Of a stretch of 64,000 nucleotides of DNA, positions 8,501 to 16,826 are shown one piece after another. The stretch's first letter is position 1. The number at the start of each line of letters is the position of its first letter. Below the pieces are notes generated by a model that saw only the letters and a program-made list of their open reading frames with translations, did not search any database and had not been told where the DNA came from. Made by a program: the position numbers and the translations under genes. Source of the stretch: Gammaproteobacteria bacterium (GTDB lineage Bacteria; Pseudomonadota; Gammaproteobacteria; Xanthomonadales; Wenzhouxiangellaceae); contig JAJFKY010000022.1 of NCBI GenBank assembly GCA_021772975.1, positions 186,001 through 250,000 of the forward strand. Direction: 5' to 3'.

Positions 8501-10866
8501 AAGACGTCATCACGCAATACCGGCATGGGCGTGGCAGGACACTGACCTGCGGGCGTCTCGCAGCTCCCGTTGATACATATCTGACCGTTGCTGCAATCAG
8601 CGTTGACTGAACACTGCCCGGGCGGGGGACAATTGATCGTCACAGGATAGTTGAGATTGGCCAGTATTACATTGCTGTTGGGTGGGTCATCAGGGTCAAT
8701 CGGACCGATACCCTGATCTGTCATTACAGTCCAGTGAGTAAAAAACTGTTGTTGAGTCGAATCAATCTGTGGCGCTAGAAAAGTGACTGGGAACTGTTGT
8801 GATTGCCCGCACTGCAGACTATTCAGTGGTATACCGTCCATCCCACCAAAGGGCTCTGCGATCAAATTTTCGGGTGGATCAATAATCCGCAGATAAATCT
8901 CCTCACTGGCTGCTCCCCAGGTACTGCCACCACGATTGGTAATCGTTACCGAACCCTGGACCGGTGACTGTCCACATTGCAGCGCACCACTCGGACCGCT
9001 GATGTCAATGGCGGCCTCCAGCTCTGGAACATCAATGATTGCAGTATCCCAGTCACTCGGAGGGCTGTCTGAGCGAAACCAGCCCAGTGGTGTCAGCTCC
9101 TGCAGCATGCCCATATACAAAGTGTATTCACCGGGCTGGAGATTAGAAAACTGGTTTAGCTGCCAGCTAAAAGTATGTGTCTGGTTGCATGTTATGGGTG
9201 TATTGGCAGGTAAATTACTGGCCCTCGGCAGCGAACTGAATGGGTGAATGTCCGGCTGTGCCGAAAACGCATTGGCCTGTCCATGAATACCAAAGCGGAA
9301 ATTGCCTGCCTGATTGTCATCAGTGTTCAGCCAGGTATTCTTGCCTGTATTTTTTACCTGAATACTGATCGAAACCGGATCACTGCCGCATTCGGCGGTA
9401 TCAGGATGACCGATGTTGCTGCTGATAATTTCATAAGCATAGTCAGGTGTTGATGCCGCCGAGCAATCCACATCTCCGTCACCACCATTTCCACCGCTAT
9501 CATCATCTACCCTGACGATTCCGTTGCTGTTCCAATACAGCTGATAGGCCACATCACCGCTAGGCGCGGGGATACAGCGAACTTTATTCGCCGCGGGATA
9601 GCTGGTATTGGGTCCTTGATGGTATGCGCATATTTCATTATTGGCTGTTTTATAAGACAGCCAGTTCTGCGCATTGGTGTTGAAATCCGGGGCCAGCACG
9701 GTGGCATCATCGTTATCGCGATTATAGGTATAGGCAAAAAACGGCCCTTTGTTGCCATTACACCTGGCTTGCGCCTGCCCCGCACCCACTCCGCCGAACC
9801 AGGAGCCCACCATATTACTGGTGCGCACGAATGTCATCGCACACCTAAGCTCATAGCCTGCCAGCATATTAAGTGCAGCGGGCAGCTTTTGATCAGTATT
9901 ATTATTAACCAGCGCTGACAGGTCGTTGCGCTGCTGAGTAGTCAACCCCACCACGATGGGATCAAAATTGCTGGCAAAATTATTGATGGCGCCAGTCCCA
10001 TCAAAACTCCAGTTGCTTTCCTGCGCGATAACCTGCGCCATCAACGCGAAGCCACCGTTAAAACCAATACCACAGGCACTGTTTTCACCCCAGCAGTTGG
10101 CGCCTTGCGGCGGATAGATTTTCCCGGCAAAACTACGATTCGGTATCGCCAGTGCCGCACTCAGCATCGGATGGATCAAGCTCACATGCCCGATATGCGG
10201 CCCGCGATCCACATCCGAGCCCCAACCTCGCTGCCGCGCACCTGCCGTGGCTGAGGTCAAACCTCGCATTAAACTATTATTATTGCCTGATTGGGTCAGC
10301 TCTACCGGGCGGGCGGGTTTATATAGATGGGTGGTGAGATCAGACTGATTACCGGGATAAGCCACCAAAGCCGTTGTGGCCCAGAATGCTTGCAACCATT
10401 GCGCCGCCTTATTGGCAATATCGTTGTCACCGCTGCGCCTGGCATGATCATAGGTCGAGAGCACCGCGCCCACATGGAAGGATCCATACAGCGGAGACAA
10501 TATCTCATCGGTCATAAAGCCGACATTGGGCTTTAACTGCTCATCAAAAAAATCCCGCCACCAGCGTTTCCGGTTGGTCAGTGCGTTGGGATCACCACCG
10601 CCGGTCGGATTCACCCCCGCACGATAATAGGCTGCCATACATAACGGCATCTGATTCTTTGAACCCTGGCCTGTCAGCATAGCTGCCGCACCCGATACCG
10701 GGCACTGGGACTGCAGGAATTCAAAGTTGACTGCTCTGCCGGCAATAACATCATTGGCTGCTATTGAACATTCGACGATGCAGGCGTTAGCCTGTGCGGA
10801 TAGAAATATCAGTAAAATATATATTTTTACTCGAAATAATTTTAAGAAGCTATTATTCATAACCAT
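5557..10866 (-). CDS. Giant secreted multidomain protein with carbohydrate-binding-like and cadherin-like modules
   Basis: 1769 residues with a signal peptide ending near SAQANA. Residues 30-450 form a helix-rich domain I do not recognise, with many Trp and Gly and scattered Cys. Then come two beta-sandwich modules (about 465-610 and 620-735) with NTGKNTW/NRGGSTW motifs, as in Ig-like FW domains. A short Cys-rich knot follows (CSVNADCSNGQICINGSC, about 750-775), then an Ig-like domain (about 877-965) and two CBM6-like modules opening with RLEAENFDLGG (about 977) and LPVEAEHFDDG (about 1165). Three cadherin-like repeats end it (about 1445, 1558 and 1655). The likely role is extracellular glycan binding or processing; no catalytic residues are assignable. 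It starts 81 bp after the upstream Rhs gene and is probably in one unit with it and the small secreted protein. Confidence 0.85.
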   Translation of the reverse strand: MVMNNSFLKLFRVKIYILLIFLSAQANACIVECSIAANDVIAGRAVNFEFLQSQCPVSGAAAMLTGQGSKNQMPLCMAAYYRAGVNPTGGGDPNALTNRKRWWRDFFDEQLKPNVGFMTDEILSPLYGSFHVGAVLSTYDHARRSGDNDIANKAAQWLQAFWATTALVAYPGNQSDLTTHLYKPARPVELTQSGNNNSLMRGLTSATAGARQRGWGSDVDRGPHIGHVSLIHPMLSAALAIPNRSFAGKIYPPQGANCWGENSACGIGFNGGFALMAQVIAQESNWSFDGTGAINNFASNFDPIVVGLTTQQRNDLSALVNNNTDQKLPAALNMLAGYELRCAMTFVRTSNMVGSWFGGVGAGQAQARCNGNKGPFFAYTYNRDNDDATVLAPDFNTNAQNWLSYKTANNEICAYHQGPNTSYPAANKVRCIPAPSGDVAYQLYWNSNGIVRVDDDSGGNGGDGDVDCSAASTPDYAYEIISSNIGHPDTAECGSDPVSISIQVKNTGKNTWLNTDDNQAGNFRFGIHGQANAFSAQPDIHPFSSLPRASNLPANTPITCNQTHTFSWQLNQFSNLQPGEYTLYMGMLQELTPLGWFRSDSPPSDWDTAIIDVPELEAAIDISGPSGALQCGQSPVQGSVTITNRGGSTWGAASEEIYLRIIDPPENLIAEPFGGMDGIPLNSLQCGQSQQFPVTFLAPQIDSTQQQFFTHWTVMTDQGIGPIDPDDPPNSNVILANLNYPVTINCPPPGQCSVNADCSNGQICINGSCETPAGQCPATPMPVLRDDVFQLPGSGNALVDVLANDDNPSGIPLVISNASGSCSSAVNVLPDGSMLSVAAGQISADCSLQYQVAYLGGGNAGSANLQLLAGSTTDAVNIIQQPVSVNALAGQAVYFDVIAENAATYQWSENGLPIAGADQSRYDIAQVTLAQDMHVFNVEVCGGTPSACITSEHATLRVDTTTLPDQEPFNGSALLVHPVIPTRLEAENFDLGGDGVAYLDTTPATPGINAYREPGGVELAVDASASNGWKIAKVLAGEWLEYAVSIPASNYGQSTQEYYLAARWRNGGGTMRISAFDGDDLNAATAVSSMDVPVAPPTFDSAFYTQQTLTIPDTGSNKTTLRFEHLQNSSGFAPFELDYLVLRAKCRVARQVYAQRSTTIVPSAGVLPVEAEHFDDGCNAYWDSSINHNTQFPPGHPDDRRNQDVDLLYVDWAGSAVITDAAPGEHVSYSFDLEQSGQIEFTLQLLGNEIWVSQPDAPNPQIRLEVLDAAGQLHTTPISITVPKDVNGPITAPAVALGSGSYVLRLATEQGGYNLNRINLRHIPPAPTGSADDDLVQFPWDSLNQYQISGCALRTGDNAIHDWDGLSITAVNGIPAAAITMVDLSPSTSLCGWRVDFSLPDNSGSSAVTFDFDYTFRDGDVGDPQAPVVGPAKVTVNVDQALSGPVIALPDTLLFELAADDYVIVASDGPQGVLGNDTPDVDLDTSYYIDPDNIPVYDLNDALVTDAHLQVVTGGLHLFWRLTPPEFHDGSPLKFKYRVINANNVVSEPAVVTVNLPRHPLWANHDQVSIVWGTSTLIEKAQLLENDDWDAPIMDDQIRLVIDSANVVYEDIGDALLVTPAAQTGQQLIYHLTDDPHEVFVSPPATVSFNVLSAGFAPVASNDVFNYPRGATQMVIPLADLLVNDAGLGPALYAITSPPELADGSIEVTGEAIIFTASSGFSGVTEFEYRLIDINNVLSADTARVSIRSWPLQEQELKEFFLLNILSND

Positions 10867-10947
10867 CCAGAATATTTTGAACCCATCAATACACAGGCAG
10901 CTATACGTGTTAAATGAGTATCAGTTTAGTCAATTAGGCACGATAAC

Positions 10948-13900
10948 TCAGAATGAAAAAGCATTTATCCTGCAGGCAGGGCAAGGGTCTTTTGCCGTAA
11001 CAGTTATCTCTTCGAAAAAAGCACCTGGACTTACACTGCCTTCCGGCAGGTCGTGTCGCTGCATAAGAGCCTCATGCGGATCAAGCGATGTGCTATCCGC
11101 AAAGGCTAATTCTCCAACCGCACCAACTAGCTTTTTCCCAATAGAGCTAATCGCTTTTCGAATCAAGCCCTGAGATGCTGTTCCACCAGCCCTGCGAACT
11201 GTTGCGACACCATCAAATCTTCGTCCTACGCCTGAGTCGTTATTACTGGGGGCACGAACCTCCGTCTCTACAGAAACAACTTCAGTCGTACCATTATTGA
11301 CTATATTATTTAAACCATTGACAAGGCGCCCCGTTTCATCATCAACCATATTACCCAACTGCTGTGGGGTCACATCATCACCCGCACCAGTCAATAATTT
11401 CGCGAAACCTTCTTCCATGTATATATTTGTTTGGTTGGGGTTAGTTGCTCGCGCACCCTTTTCAAAATCTACAAAGCCATCATCACGAACTTTATTATCG
11501 AATTTTTTTTGCGTTCCTCTTACAGTATTTGGTCGTCTAAGCTCAGGATCAGTAGTTTGAACCTTGTTCTCAACAAGAACGGTAACGGTAGTTTCTTCAT
11601 CCACCTTTCCATTCTTATCAATCCTGCTGATTGGCTTATTGCTGGCATAGGCGTATCTATTCCAGCTTTGGGAAGCACCAACACCACCAAGCACTGGGTC
11701 CGCAGTTAACATTCGACCATATGTGCTTGTATAGTAGCGTGCGTGCATGTAATCCAGGTCAGCGTCTCGATTGCTCTGCGACACTGCATCTCTTTCATGT
11801 CCCGTAAACTGGATGCTTTCTTCATCATTGGCTTCCAATACGTAACCTCCAAAAGGATAATAATCATTTTCCAATTGAAGTTGCGCGAGATTCTGATTAT
11901 CCGCATATGAGATACGTCGAGTACTACCCAGGTGATCAAGATGAAAATGGTGAATCGAGCCATCAGATGTGACACTGGCAACCTGCTGAGAACCCATATA
12001 GACATAATCCTTGTCATGACTCCACTGGGTTAAAGCCAGGTTAGAGCTGTACTTACGCTGTACAGTTTTCAAACTGGAACGCGGTGACCACTCAATACGA
12101 TCATCATGCAGGTGCAGTACTGCGATTCGCTCGCCTGACGTACTATATAAATAGCTATATTCCACCGAGCTATCGGCTTCATTCAGATGAATCATCCTGC
12201 CCAAGGCATCATAGCCATACTGAAACGTATCGTTGCTAAACAATAGCTGTGTCAGGTTACCCGCTTCATCATAGTTTGCGCCAGCAGAGGTCAACCGGTT
12301 GGTTTGAGAACTCACACTGATATTAGGCCCAGTCAGCTGCTCAACCGAAGCACTCACAGGACCATGTTTTAAACTGGTGATATTACCGAATACATCAAAA
12401 CTGGCATGCTGCTGAAATTGCTGCCCGGTATATGCAGTCACCTCACCGTAACGAAGACGGCTCAAACCATCATAATGATAGTAGTCATTGTTTATAGCTG
12501 TAATATTACCGCTGCCGTCATAAGCAATAGGCCCATGTGACCAGTTAATGTCATCAGCTTGAATTTTATTGAGACGCCAGTTGAAATCATCTTTCAGATA
12601 TTCATCTTTGACACCATTCGAATGCGTAATACTGGCGATGGAACCATCTGGATGGTAATCAATATCATTGACGTAGCCCGGCACTTCGGTCAGTAAACCA
12701 TTGCGGTAATGATAATTTAAGGTAAATGGCTGGCTTGTGCATTGCCCTGAACAGGCGGCATGATCAATCGAAGTAATATTGGCCAGCTGATCATAGCTGT
12801 TGATGGAAGAATGAAAACGGCTGCCCAGACTGGTTTGTATGGTGTAATCGGTAAACAGGCCTTCCGGATCGTTATAGGCAAAAGTTTCAGTCACGGTGAC
12901 CGGTTCCGGGATGCCACCGGCGGCAAGCGCAACCCAATGATGCTGTTTGGTCTGGTATAGACGGTAGCGAGATTTGCTGTTGCCAATATTCTGTGGCGCA
13001 TAGGCAAATTCGCTGAGTGGGCGTTGAGCACCGCGCAGTTCCCTGATCTGAGTCAGACGGCCGGCCGGATCGTAACTATACTGAAGATCAAAATCATTAC
13101 CCGGTACATCTTTACTGAGCATCCGTCCCGCACCATCGTAGGTGTAACGCACTGCGTCATTATTATCGCTGGTGCTGTAACCGTTGACATGGATTTCCGG
13201 ATGCCATGCGCGGGTCAAAAATGATCGGCCGTCATATTGATTACGGCGCTGCTGGCCCATTGCGCAACTGGTGGCATCACTGTCCAGATCATTGTCATTC
13301 ACACAGACATGGGTCAGGTTATCGAAATGATCATAACTGTAGGTACTGATCACCTGGGCAACATCGCCGGCACCGCCCTCCAGCGCTTCCGCGCTTTTAA
13401 TGATGCGACCAAACGCATCATAAGATTGCAGGTGGATAACCTCTTCCGATCCCTGTGCCATTGCCACCATGCCGGAGGTCGCGGTCAGCCAATCACCTTC
13501 ATCGGTATACAGCTTGATGATTATGGAACTATCGGGGTTGGTGGTGCTTATCAGGCGATCAAGATCATCATAGGCAAACTCAAAATAAGAGGCACTGTTC
13601 GAGTTGCTCAAGCCAGACGAGGTTGACTGTCTGATGCGCCGCCCGAACCGGTCATATTCACTGAACCGATAAGCAAACTGGCCATCGGTTTCACGCAGGC
13701 TCCGAGTCTGTACTTCCAGCCCCCTGGCATCAAACGTTACTTCGCTGAAGGACAGCGCACTGTTGACATTGCAGCCGGGACTCTGAGCGCAGATATAAGT
13801 CTGTAATTGTAGCGGCTGAATCAGTATGCCCCCATTCCAGCGCGGATGGCTGTAGCGGTATTCCGTGACCGCCTTGTTACCAACCCGACTGGTTTTTAAA

Positions 13901-16650
13901 CGCCCCAGTGAATCGTAGCTGTAGTGAATCTCAACACCGATGGGATCTGCTGAGCGGTTAATCCAACCAGTATGATAATCAACAAATTGTTCCGCGGACT
14001 GGGTGATAACCTTGTCATCACAATCCACGGTCTCGCTGGATGCGGGTATGCCAAATTTATAGGCGAAGTTCTGCCTGCTGACGAAAGGTTCCGAGGGAAC
14101 AGGACAGGCCTCGTTAACGGCCAATGCACCCTGGTCACCACCATAGACAGTGGTGCTGGCTATATTGCCGGTTCTGACCGAGCCATCTTCTTCCAGAAGG
14201 TTACGTGTGTAAAGATCATAGGGTCCGCGAGAGGTCCCGGCCCATTGTCTGGTGCCGGTAACCACTCCGGTAAGATCGTCATGACAGTACTCAGTGGTCG
14301 CCTGACCGGTGCCGGTTGAGCCGAGATCCGCGCGGATCTGGGCATCCAGTTGCCACCATTGGGTATTGTCATTAAATGTCGGCGGAGTACCCTGAAAAAC
14401 CGGGCATCCGCTTTCACTGGTACAGTCAGCGGCATAAAATGTATAAAAATTCTGCTGTGGTGAAGTCAGCGCATAATCAGCAGTGGTCCAGCGCATAAAA
14501 TTCGTCTGCGCGGGATTTCCATCACCCCAGTTTTGCCATTGCCCGTCCACATAGCGCTGGGCTTTGTTTTCGGTTCGGCCGAAGTGACCAAAGCCATCGT
14601 AATTCTTTTTAGCCGTCTGCTTCCAGGCAATCACCGGAAAGCAGTCATAACTGATCTTGTCAGAAAAGGTATCACTGGTCTCGAACTGACAGCCAGGATC
14701 ATCTGGAGTGTGCCCGTGATAACGCGTCTCCTCCAGCAGTGTCACCGTGTGACTATCAGCGGGTGCCGCGGGATTGCCCAGGCTGGCAATACGCACCCAT
14801 TCGCTGCGCAGTACTCGACCGTCAGCACTGCGTATCAGCTTGGAAAGAAACGGCCCTGAACCATCGGTCGAATAGCGATGTTGAGCAGCGTTGGGCGGCA
14901 TCTGAAATCCGGCCACGCCTTTACCGAAGAAGTTTTTGACACCTAGTTCGAGGCGATCAATGGAATGCTCCAGAAAGGGGTCGCACATGGTGAACGGTAA
15001 CCCACTCCGGCCGGACGGGCTGTTGTTGTTATAGGCCACATTGTTGTAGAAACTTTCCGTCCTGCGGCCCAGGTGATCAATGACAACGCGCTTCTGATAG
15101 CAGGGCCGGAATTTATTGATCAGGCGTTCCTGATCCGGCTGCGCCATGTACCCGGCCAGGGATGGCTTATACACCTGCTCCTGGTAGTGCGTGGCGCCAG
15201 TCAGCGCAGGTGCGGCAAACGGATCGCTCCAGTTGATCGCAGTGGATTCATCCAGGCTGAAGTTGCGCTTTTTGTTGATACCGCTTTGAGTATTATTGGC
15301 GTAAAACTCAAAATTGCTGGCATTATGATTAAACTGAAAGACATAATGTCCAGCAGTCACCGGATCAGGATATTGATAATCTTCCGGCAAGCCGATGGTC
15401 CGGTCCGCCAGGGTGTAATTATAGTGACTGCGCAACCCGCTGGGATAGCGCAGCTGTTGCAAGGCGCCTGATTTACCTCGCCCGTCCGCAAAGTCAAAAT
15501 CTGAATCGTAGTAGTAGAACTGATAAAACATCCCTTCAGGCATTTCGATCCGCTGCAGAAAATTCACCTGGTAATCCCAGGCCAGCTCATACCATCCGGT
15601 TGGTTTATTGGTTCTGATCGTCGCATCCGGCTGGCAGGCTGCCGGGCCACTTTGCAAGCTGGTCTGACCGCGATGCATTGGAATCACCGCGCTGGAGGCA
15701 ATGAATTTATAGCTCAGCGGTGCGCCGTTATGCCCTGCCATAACAATTTCATCCAACAGTGAAAAATCACCGGGATGGGCGGCTGCGGGCAACTTGAATT
15801 TAAGCTGATGCTGGCGCCCGAATGAATCGGTGATCAACCAGCGATGATTATCATTCTGGTAATCAATGCTGATGAAATTTTCAAATTCCCGGTGTCCGTA
15901 GTAGATTTTGGTAGCACGCCAGCGGGGCTGGTCAGTGTCACCAAAGTTGGTGAATTCATGCAATGAACCATCGGGGAATTCAATATCCATGCGTAGACCA
16001 GGCGTTTTTTCAATCAACCGAAGGCGCCGGTTGGTGCTTAGCCTGTGCTCACCTGAATAGTTCGCGCTTGAACTTTTGAACTGATAGCGCGCGCCATCCG
16101 GGGCTTCGTAAGCCCAGAAACCGGAATCTCCTGAACTCTCGATAAATAACTCGGCGGTTGGCACGCCAGGCTGGCTTTGCAGCAGGCGCCCGAATGAAAT
16201 AGTCCAGCCAAAACCGGCGTTGTTCCAATGATCAGGACGCCAGGCGGTAAAATCAGGAATCTGGCAAGCTCCGAAAGGGCCGGAAGTGGCGGGCACCGGC
16301 TCCCAGCCATTGGCGTTGTAATGCATGCTGATCTGATAGGAGTTGCCGCCATCCAGCGGATAGCTGGGCCCGATGGGAATATTCAAGGCAAGGTTGCCAT
16401 TGAAAACGCCTATGGTTTCGTTGCCGTCAACGGTATACAGCGATTCGGCTTTAACGCCTTTGGCCTGACTGGCATAACCAAGCTGCAAGTCCGCGGCTAT
16501 CGCTGAGTTACCCGACAGGACTGTGAAAACCATTAACAACAGGCCATGGAGCATGAATGATGTTCTGCTATGCCGTCCCGATAACGCCCTGACGGGCCAG
16601 GCTTGTAATGGTGTGAAGATACCTCTGTGAGGTGTATTGCTTGATTTCAT
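10948..16650 (-). CDS. Secreted Rhs/YD-repeat protein with an unrecognised C-terminal tip
   Basis: 1900 residues. The first ATG gives a long N-terminal extension. An internal ATG at 16554 would give a classic signal peptide (MLHGLLLMVFTVLSG, cleavage near AIA), and neither start has a clear ribosome site. An N-terminal beta-rich region precedes YD repeats from about 895 (VEIHYSYDSLGRLKTSRVG). The Rhs core LDYMHARYYTSTYGRMLTAD lies near 1635-1655. The tip, from about 1680 to 1900, has no family I recognise and ends EEITVTAKDPCPACRINAFSF. Rhs tips are usually effectors paired with a small immunity gene directly downstream, but here only 81 bp separate it from the giant secreted protein gene. 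Upstream lies the winged-helix regulator, same strand. Confidence 0.9.
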   Translation of the reverse strand: MKSSNTPHRGIFTPLQAWPVRALSGRHSRTSFMLHGLLLMVFTVLSGNSAIAADLQLGYASQAKGVKAESLYTVDGNETIGVFNGNLALNIPIGPSYPLDGGNSYQISMHYNANGWEPVPATSGPFGACQIPDFTAWRPDHWNNAGFGWTISFGRLLQSQPGVPTAELFIESSGDSGFWAYEAPDGARYQFKSSSANYSGEHRLSTNRRLRLIEKTPGLRMDIEFPDGSLHEFTNFGDTDQPRWRATKIYYGHREFENFISIDYQNDNHRWLITDSFGRQHQLKFKLPAAAHPGDFSLLDEIVMAGHNGAPLSYKFIASSAVIPMHRGQTSLQSGPAACQPDATIRTNKPTGWYELAWDYQVNFLQRIEMPEGMFYQFYYYDSDFDFADGRGKSGALQQLRYPSGLRSHYNYTLADRTIGLPEDYQYPDPVTAGHYVFQFNHNASNFEFYANNTQSGINKKRNFSLDESTAINWSDPFAAPALTGATHYQEQVYKPSLAGYMAQPDQERLINKFRPCYQKRVVIDHLGRRTESFYNNVAYNNNSPSGRSGLPFTMCDPFLEHSIDRLELGVKNFFGKGVAGFQMPPNAAQHRYSTDGSGPFLSKLIRSADGRVLRSEWVRIASLGNPAAPADSHTVTLLEETRYHGHTPDDPGCQFETSDTFSDKISYDCFPVIAWKQTAKKNYDGFGHFGRTENKAQRYVDGQWQNWGDGNPAQTNFMRWTTADYALTSPQQNFYTFYAADCTSESGCPVFQGTPPTFNDNTQWWQLDAQIRADLGSTGTGQATTEYCHDDLTGVVTGTRQWAGTSRGPYDLYTRNLLEEDGSVRTGNIASTTVYGGDQGALAVNEACPVPSEPFVSRQNFAYKFGIPASSETVDCDDKVITQSAEQFVDYHTGWINRSADPIGVEIHYSYDSLGRLKTSRVGNKAVTEYRYSHPRWNGGILIQPLQLQTYICAQSPGCNVNSALSFSEVTFDARGLEVQTRSLRETDGQFAYRFSEYDRFGRRIRQSTSSGLSNSNSASYFEFAYDDLDRLISTTNPDSSIIIKLYTDEGDWLTATSGMVAMAQGSEEVIHLQSYDAFGRIIKSAEALEGGAGDVAQVISTYSYDHFDNLTHVCVNDNDLDSDATSCAMGQQRRNQYDGRSFLTRAWHPEIHVNGYSTSDNNDAVRYTYDGAGRMLSKDVPGNDFDLQYSYDPAGRLTQIRELRGAQRPLSEFAYAPQNIGNSKSRYRLYQTKQHHWVALAAGGIPEPVTVTETFAYNDPEGLFTDYTIQTSLGSRFHSSINSYDQLANITSIDHAACSGQCTSQPFTLNYHYRNGLLTEVPGYVNDIDYHPDGSIASITHSNGVKDEYLKDDFNWRLNKIQADDINWSHGPIAYDGSGNITAINNDYYHYDGLSRLRYGEVTAYTGQQFQQHASFDVFGNITSLKHGPVSASVEQLTGPNISVSSQTNRLTSAGANYDEAGNLTQLLFSNDTFQYGYDALGRMIHLNEADSSVEYSYLYSTSGERIAVLHLHDDRIEWSPRSSLKTVQRKYSSNLALTQWSHDKDYVYMGSQQVASVTSDGSIHHFHLDHLGSTRRISYADNQNLAQLQLENDYYPFGGYVLEANDEESIQFTGHERDAVSQSNRDADLDYMHARYYTSTYGRMLTADPVLGGVGASQSWNRYAYASNKPISRIDKNGKVDEETTVTVLVENKVQTTDPELRRPNTVRGTQKKFDNKVRDDGFVDFEKGARATNPNQTNIYMEEGFAKLLTGAGDDVTPQQLGNMVDDETGRLVNGLNNIVNNGTTEVVSVETEVRAPSNNDSGVGRRFDGVATVRRAGGTASQGLIRKAISSIGKKLVGAVGELAFADSTSLDPHEALMQRHDLPEGSVSPGAFFEEITVTAKDPCPACRINAFSF

Positions 16651-16766
16651 ACCAGTCTATGTGCAGCAAACGAATCAGCCTGCAGCTTGCTGTGTAATGA
16701 CGGGTACGAGCAAGAATATTTGTGTTAGTTAGTGTTATTTTCCTTTTTAATCAAAAACTTAAACAA

Positions 16767-16778
16767 CGAAAGCTTTCG
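16767..16778. promoter_or_regulatory. Perfect 12-bp palindrome upstream of the Rhs gene
   Basis: CGAAAGCTTTCG lies in the 176-bp AT-rich gap between the regulator stop and the Rhs start, about 120 bp before the Rhs ATG. It could be an operator for the adjacent winged-helix regulator, but no second copy was found. Role inferred from place and symmetry only. Confidence 0.3.
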
Positions 16779-16826
16779 CATAAAGTGTTTCTAAAAAAAA
16801 GCGTAAGGTCTTTCCTAGTCAGCAGA

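Noticed and set aside
5557-10866. CRISPR or tandem repeat array in the large secreted genes
   Set aside because: Recurring motifs are diverged protein repeats without constant repeat and spacer lengths.
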